Source: PALSA-911 sp963743035 (GTDB lineage: Bacteria; Pseudomonadota; Alphaproteobacteria; Acetobacterales; Acetobacteraceae). From it: a DNA stretch of 64,000 nucleotides. Location of the stretch: NCBI GenBank assembly GCA_963743035.1, contig CAVUOB010000001.1:372001-436000 (forward strand), in the 5' to 3' direction. This document shows, one piece after another, positions 59,931 through 64,000 of this stretch. Position 1 is the first letter of the stretch. Every line of letters begins with the position of its first letter. A program made the position numbers and the translations under genes. The notes under the pieces were generated by a model. The model did not search any database and was not told where the DNA came from. It was given only the letters and a program-made list of their open reading frames with translations.

Positions 59931-61211
59931 TCAGCCTTCCATGAAGATCAGGGCCGGCGTTTCCAGCAGCGCCTTGATGCGCTGCACGAACCGCGCGGCG
60001 TCGAAACCATCCACCACGCGATGATCGAAACTCGACGACAAATTCATCATCTTGCGCGGCACGAAAGCCGAGCCGTCCCAGACCGGACGCAGCATCATCT
60101 TGTTGACGCCGATGATCGCCACCTCGGGATGGTTGATGATCGGCGTGCTCATCACGCCCCCCATGGCGCCGAGCGAGGTGATCGTGATCGTCGATCCCGT
60201 CAGCTCGTCCCGCCCGACGGTGCCGTTCTTCGCCGCCTCGGCCAGCCGGTTCACCTCCGCGCCGCAACCCCAGAGATCCAGCGCCTCCGCATGGCGGACC
60301 ACCGGCACCATCAGCCCCGCCTCGGTCTGCGCCGCGATGCCGATATGCACGCCTTCGTGCTGGTGCACGATGCCTGCCTCGTCGTCGTACAGCGCGTTCA
60401 GGTTGGGCTGCTCGGCGATGGCGCGCACCATGGCGCGCATCAGGAACGGCAACAGGGTCAGCCGCGGCTGATCGTGTCGTTTCGAATGATTGAGGTTGGC
60501 CCGCAGCTCCTCGAGCCCGGTGACATCCACCTCCTCGACATAGGTGATGTGGGGGATGCGCGTATTGGCGACCGCCATCCGCTCGGCGATCCGGCGGCGC
60601 AGGCCGACCACCTTGACGTCCTTCACCCCGGTCCGCGGCTGCAATCCGGGCGCCCGCGCAATCCCCGGCCCATGCGCCAGATAGGACTCCAGGTCCTCAT
60701 GCAGGATGCGTCCGGCCGGGCCGCTGCCTGGCACCTGCCGCAGATCCACCCCGGCCTCCAGCGCCCGCAGACGCACGGCCGGCGCGGCCAGGGGCTTTTC
60801 GCCCTCGGGGCGGGGTGCGCCGCGGGATAATTGCTGAGTCGCAACGGACCGGCCAGGACGCTCCGCCGCTGTCGGTGCCGATGCGGCCGTGGAGGGTGCG
60901 CGCTCCACCGTAACCGGCGCCGCCGCTTTGGACACCTGCACGATCCCGGCCCCGGCAGCGTCGTCCGCCCCGCTCACCTCCAGCCGCACCAGGTCGGAGC
61001 CGACGGCCACCACATCGCCCACTTCGGCGCCGAGCCATACGATCCTGCCCTCGACCGGCGAGGGAATTTCCACCGTCGCCTTGTCGGTCATGACCGCGGC
61101 CAGGACCGCGTCCTCGCGCACGAGATCACCGACCTTCACGTGCCACTCGACAAGCTCGGCCTCGGCGACGCCCTCGCCGACATCGGGCAGCCGGATCACG
61201 CGCTCGGCCAT
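59931..61211 (-). CDS. bkdB: branched-chain 2-oxoacid dehydrogenase E2 (dihydrolipoyl acyltransferase)
   Basis: A 426-residue E2: N-terminal lipoyl domain with Lys44 in VMTDKATVEIPSP, a hinge (about residues 85-130), an E1/E3-binding domain VRLRALEAGVDLRQVPGSGP and GRILHEDLESYL, and the catalytic acyltransferase domain ending with the active-site motif SFDHRVVDGFDAARF. One lipoyl domain only, as in bacterial Bkd. Start ATG 61209-61211, one base after E1beta. It transfers branched-chain acyl groups to CoA. Confidence 0.95.
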   Translation of the reverse strand: MAERVIRLPDVGEGVAEAELVEWHVKVGDLVREDAVLAAVMTDKATVEIPSPVEGRIVWLGAEVGDVVAVGSDLVRLEVSGADDAAGAGIVQVSKAAAPVTVERAPSTAASAPTAAERPGRSVATQQLSRGAPRPEGEKPLAAPAVRLRALEAGVDLRQVPGSGPAGRILHEDLESYLAHGPGIARAPGLQPRTGVKDVKVVGLRRRIAERMAVANTRIPHITYVEEVDVTGLEELRANLNHSKRHDQPRLTLLPFLMRAMVRAIAEQPNLNALYDDEAGIVHQHEGVHIGIAAQTEAGLMVPVVRHAEALDLWGCGAEVNRLAEAAKNGTVGRDELTGSTITITSLGAMGGVMSTPIINHPEVAIIGVNKMMLRPVWDGSAFVPRKMMNLSSSFDHRVVDGFDAARFVQRIKALLETPALIFMEG

Positions 61212-61212
61212 C

Positions 61213-62226
61213 TCACCGCTCCATCGCTTCGAGCAGCGCGCGCCCGACACGGGCCGGGCCGGGGAAATAGTCCCATTCCTGCGCATGCGGATACGGCGTA
61301 TCCCAGCCGGTGACCCGCCGGACCGGTGTTTCCAGATGGTAGAAGCAGCTCTCCTGCACCAGCGCGGAAAGCTCCGCACCGAAGCCGGATGTGCGTGTCG
61401 CCTCATGGATGATCACGCAACGCCCGGTCTTGCGCACCGATGCCTCGATCGTCTCCATGTCCACCGGCAGCAGCGTGCGCAGGTCGATGATCTCGGCGTC
61501 GATGCCGGTCTCGGCCGCGGCCGCCATGCCGACATAGACCATCGTCCCATAGGCCAGCACGGTCAGCGCCGCGCCCGGGCGGCGGATCACGGCCTTGCCC
61601 AGCGGAACCACGTAATGCCCGTCCGCGACCTCGCCGAGCTCGTGCTTCGACCAGGGGACGATGGGCCGGTCATGATGGCCGTCGAACGGCCCGTTATAGA
61701 GCCGCTTGGGCTCCAGGAAGATCACCGGATCCGGATCCTCGATCGCGGCGATCAGCAGCCCCTTGGCGTCGGCGGGGGTGGAGGGGACCACGGTCTTCAG
61801 GCCCGCCACATGGGTGAACAGCGCCTCCGGGCTCTGGCTATGGGTCTGGCCGCCGGAAATCCCGCCCCCGGTCGGCATCCGCACCACGATCGGGCAGGTG
61901 AACTGGCCGGCGGAGCGATAGCGAAGGCGCGCGGCCTCTGAAACGAGCTGGTCGTAGGCCGGATACATGTAGTCAGCGAACTGGATTTCGACGCAGGGGC
62001 GCAGGCCATAGGCCGCCATGCCCACCGCCGCGCCGACTATGCCGGATTCATTGATCGGCGCATCGAAGCAGCGGCTCTTGCCGTATTTCGCCTGCAGGCC
62101 CTGGGTGCAGCGAAACACGCCGCCGAAGAACCCCACATCCTCGCCGAACACGACGACGTTCTCATCGCGCCCCATCATCACGTCCATGGCGTCGCGAATG
62201 GCCTCGATCATGGTTTTGCGCGGCAT
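61213..62226 (-). CDS. bkdA2: branched-chain 2-oxoacid dehydrogenase E1 beta subunit
   Basis: A 337-residue transketolase-like beta subunit: VVVFGEDVGFFGGVFRCTQG, APINESGIVGAAVGMAAYGL (catalytic region Glu), VVRMPTGGGISGGQTHSQSP and DLRTLLPVDMETIEASVRKT. ATG 62224-62226 lies three bases after E1alpha. With E1alpha it decarboxylates 2-oxoacids derived from valine, leucine and isoleucine using thiamine diphosphate. Confidence 0.95.
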   Translation of the reverse strand: MPRKTMIEAIRDAMDVMMGRDENVVVFGEDVGFFGGVFRCTQGLQAKYGKSRCFDAPINESGIVGAAVGMAAYGLRPCVEIQFADYMYPAYDQLVSEAARLRYRSAGQFTCPIVVRMPTGGGISGGQTHSQSPEALFTHVAGLKTVVPSTPADAKGLLIAAIEDPDPVIFLEPKRLYNGPFDGHHDRPIVPWSKHELGEVADGHYVVPLGKAVIRRPGAALTVLAYGTMVYVGMAAAAETGIDAEIIDLRTLLPVDMETIEASVRKTGRCVIIHEATRTSGFGAELSALVQESCFYHLETPVRRVTGWDTPYPHAQEWDYFPGPARVGRALLEAMER

Positions 62227-62229
62227 GGC

Positions 62230-63462
62230 TCACACTCCGGCCTGCTGGCGTTGCCGGCGCAGATGCGGCGGCATCTGCGCATAGACATCCTCGAACATGT
62301 CGCGCACCGAGGGCTGGCCCCCCGAATGCAGGGTGCCGTGGCTTTCCGCCTCCTTCTGCGCGGCGATCACGGTATCGAGGATTTCCGCTTCCGCCTGCCG
62401 GTGGCGCTCTTCCGACCAGACGCCGCGCGCGATCAGGTGATTCTTCAGCCGGATCACAGGATCGCCGAGCGGCCAGGCATCGGACTCGGCCTTCGGCCGG
62501 TAGGCGGCCGGATCGTCGGAGGTGGAATGCGCGCCCACGCGATAGGTGACATACTCAACAAGCGTCGGGCCGAGATTGCGCCGCGCCCGCTCGACCGCCC
62601 AGGCCGCCACCGCATGCACGGCGAGGTAGTCGTTGCCATCGACCCGCAGCGCGGGAATGCCGAAGCCGATACCGCGGGCCGCGAAGGTGCCAGAGCCGCC
62701 GCGGGCGATGCCCTGGAACGTCGAGATCGCCCATTGGTTGTTGACAATATTGAGCACCACCGGCGCTTTGTAGGTGGAGGCGAACACCAGGGCCGCGTGA
62801 AAATCGGACTCGGCGGTGGCGCCATCGCCGATCCACCCGGCGGCGATCTTGGTGTCGTGCTTGATCGCGGACGCCATGGCCCAGCCGACCGCCTGGATGT
62901 ACTGGGTCGCCAGGTTGCCGGAAAGCGAAAAGAACCCGTCCTGCCTGGAAGAATACAGCACGGGCATCTGCCGGCCCTTCAGCGGATCGCGCTCGTTGGA
63001 ATAGATCTGGCACATCATGTCTTCCAGGGGATGGCCGGCGGCGATCAGCAATCCTGCCTGGCGATAGGTGGGAAAATTCATGTCGCCCGGCAGCAGCGCC
63101 TTGCGAAACGCGCAGCTGACCGCCTCCTCGCCCATGTGCTGCATGTAGAATGAGGTCTTGCCCTGCCGCTGCGCCATCACCATCCGCGCGTCGAAGGCGC
63201 GCAGGATCATCATGTGGCGCAGCCCCTCGCGCAGTTCCTCGTCGCTCAGCAGCCCCGCCCAGGGCCCCACCGCCTCGCCGTCGCGGTCGAGCACACGGAT
63301 GATGGAAAAGGCGAGATCTCGAATCAATTCCGGATCGGCATCCACCGGTGGCCGCGCGACCGATCCGGCGCTTGGAATCCGAACGCTGGAAAAATCAGGC
63401 ACACCGCCAGGCCGGACCGCCGGTTCCGGCACATGCAGACTCAGGGGGGCATCATCGGTCAT
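62230..63462 (-). CDS. bkdA1: branched-chain 2-oxoacid dehydrogenase E1 alpha subunit
   Basis: A 410-residue E1alpha with the long N-terminus of the Pseudomonas BkdA1 type (APLSLHVPEPAVRPGGVPDF). The thiamine diphosphate motif runs from IGDGATAESDFHAALVF to VNNQWAISTFQ; YRVGAHSTSDDPAAYR is the phosphorylation-loop equivalent and MFEDVYAQMPPHLRRQRQ closes the protein. ATG 63460-63462. The gene follows an acyl-CoA synthetase by 62 bp. Confidence 0.96.
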   Translation of the reverse strand: MTDDAPLSLHVPEPAVRPGGVPDFSSVRIPSAGSVARPPVDADPELIRDLAFSIIRVLDRDGEAVGPWAGLLSDEELREGLRHMMILRAFDARMVMAQRQGKTSFYMQHMGEEAVSCAFRKALLPGDMNFPTYRQAGLLIAAGHPLEDMMCQIYSNERDPLKGRQMPVLYSSRQDGFFSLSGNLATQYIQAVGWAMASAIKHDTKIAAGWIGDGATAESDFHAALVFASTYKAPVVLNIVNNQWAISTFQGIARGGSGTFAARGIGFGIPALRVDGNDYLAVHAVAAWAVERARRNLGPTLVEYVTYRVGAHSTSDDPAAYRPKAESDAWPLGDPVIRLKNHLIARGVWSEERHRQAEAEILDTVIAAQKEAESHGTLHSGGQPSVRDMFEDVYAQMPPHLRRQRQQAGV

Positions 63463-63524
63463 GTCGTGCCGTCTCCCGTTTGCGTCCTGTCACGCAGGAC
63501 ATTCCATCCCGCAGGGCGAGGTGG

Positions 63525-64000
63525 TCAGGTCTGGATCCGGCCATCGCGGACCCACTGGCGCAGCATGTCCTTCTGCACCTTGCCGGTCGGCCCGTGCGGA
63601 AACTCGGGCGTGAAGGCGATGCAGTCGGGCAGCCACCATTTGGGCATCAACGCGGTCAGATGCTCCCGCAACGCCTCGGCGGTAACGCTCGTTCCCGCGC
63701 GCGGCACGACGATCAGCAGCGGGCGTTCCTGCCAGCGCGGATGCGGCATCGCCAGAACGGCGGCTTCCTGCACCGCCGCGTGCCGGCAGGCCGCTTCCTC
63801 CAGCGCCTGGGAGGAAATCCATTCGCCGCCGGACTTGATCACGTCCTTGGCGCGATCGACGATATACAGCGTGTTGTCGGGCTCGATCACCGCGACATCG
63901 CCGGTGTTCATCCAGCCATCCCCGGTCTCTGCCCGCGCATCCGGACGGCGGAAATAGCCGCCGGCGATCCAGTGCCCGCGTGCCTGCAGGTGGCCCGGGG
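63525..64000 (-). CDS. acyl-CoA synthetase/AMP-binding enzyme (C-terminal part, runs off right edge)
   Basis: About 158 codons of the C-terminal end. The frame enters at 64000 as LQARGHWIAGGYFRRPDA and continues with DGWMNTGDVAVIEPDNTLYI, the hinge motif VDRAKDVIKSGGEWISSQAL and the C-terminal catalytic Lys in PHGPTGKVQKDMLRQWV. It belongs to the FadD/medium- or short-chain acyl-CoA ligase group. Its place upstream of bkdA1A2B-lpdV suggests use in branched-chain or short-chain acid catabolism. The adenylation core lies outside the window. Confidence 0.9.
   Translation of the reverse strand, partial: PGHLQARGHWIAGGYFRRPDARAETGDGWMNTGDVAVIEPDNTLYIVDRAKDVIKSGGEWISSQALEEAACRHAAVQEAAVLAMPHPRWQERPLLIVVPRAGTSVTAEALREHLTALMPKWWLPDCIAFTPEFPHGPTGKVQKDMLRQWVRDGRIQT

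Overview
The window is a GC-rich chromosomal segment, probably from an alphaproteobacterium of the Acetobacteraceae/Rhodospirillales type. This rests on codon use, CysHDN and bkd gene types, a PEP-CTERM protein and a nested-hairpin intergenic repeat of a style I associate with that group. No rRNA, tRNA, CRISPR array, integrase or intact insertion sequence was seen. Genes are packed into short operons with ATGA/TGATG overlaps, and the content is mostly ABC uptake systems next to flavin- or iron-dependent oxygenases.

Region 1 (1-25.85 kb) is a large sulfur-scavenging island. On the minus strand it holds the end of an SsuA-like receptor, two paralogous NtaA/DszA-type flavin monooxygenases around an SsuB-like ATPase, an SfnG-like sulfone monooxygenase, three paralogous family-5 (dipeptide-type) receptors, a TauD-like dioxygenase, a CmcJ/NvfI-type oxygenase and one DppBCDF transporter core. 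On the plus strand lies ssuD. Next come the sulfate permease cysA-cysW-cysT-sbp (minus) and cysH-cysD-cysN (plus). Together these would import sulfate, sulfonates, sulfones and other organosulfur compounds, release sulfite or sulfate by oxygenation, and reduce it through APS.

Region 2 (26-36.7 kb) is mixed catabolic and housekeeping: an HIBADH-type dehydrogenase, a secreted protein of unknown function, an LLM flavin oxidoreductase with an LVIVD beta-propeller protein, an M20 dipeptidase, a PEP-CTERM protein, an anion permease with an MFS permease, and an orphan family-1 sugar-type receptor. Region 3 (36.9-45.2 kb) carries livHMGF without livK, an EamA exporter, a broken lipoprotein, an ABC-F ATPase and a GNAT acetyltransferase. 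Region 4 (45.2-58.5 kb) has two NitT/TauT-type ABC systems, one followed by a PAS protein and a cupin thiol-dioxygenase-like protein. It also has a tartrate/isopropylmalate-type dehydrogenase, a limonene-monooxygenase-like LLM enzyme, a DNA-deoxyinosine glycosylase, a TfdA/TauD dioxygenase and an orphan LivK-type receptor. Region 5 (58.5-64 kb) is a branched-chain 2-oxoacid dehydrogenase operon (E1alpha, E1beta, E2, E3) with an acyl-CoA synthetase upstream that runs off the right edge.

The most striking feature is decay. Six genes carry one disabling lesion each, and each is restored to a full-length family member by undoing that one event: dppC (23-bp tandem duplication), a family-5 receptor (TGG to TGA at a conserved Trp), tauD-like, cysN and livG (one extra base each), and a lipoprotein (in-frame TAG). 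Two further loci are short remnants (a SoxD-type cytochrome c tail and an FAD-oxidoreductase N-terminus). Four of the six lesions lie in the sulfur island. They are either recent mutations or assembly errors; the 23-bp duplication and the two nonsense substitutions are not typical homopolymer errors.
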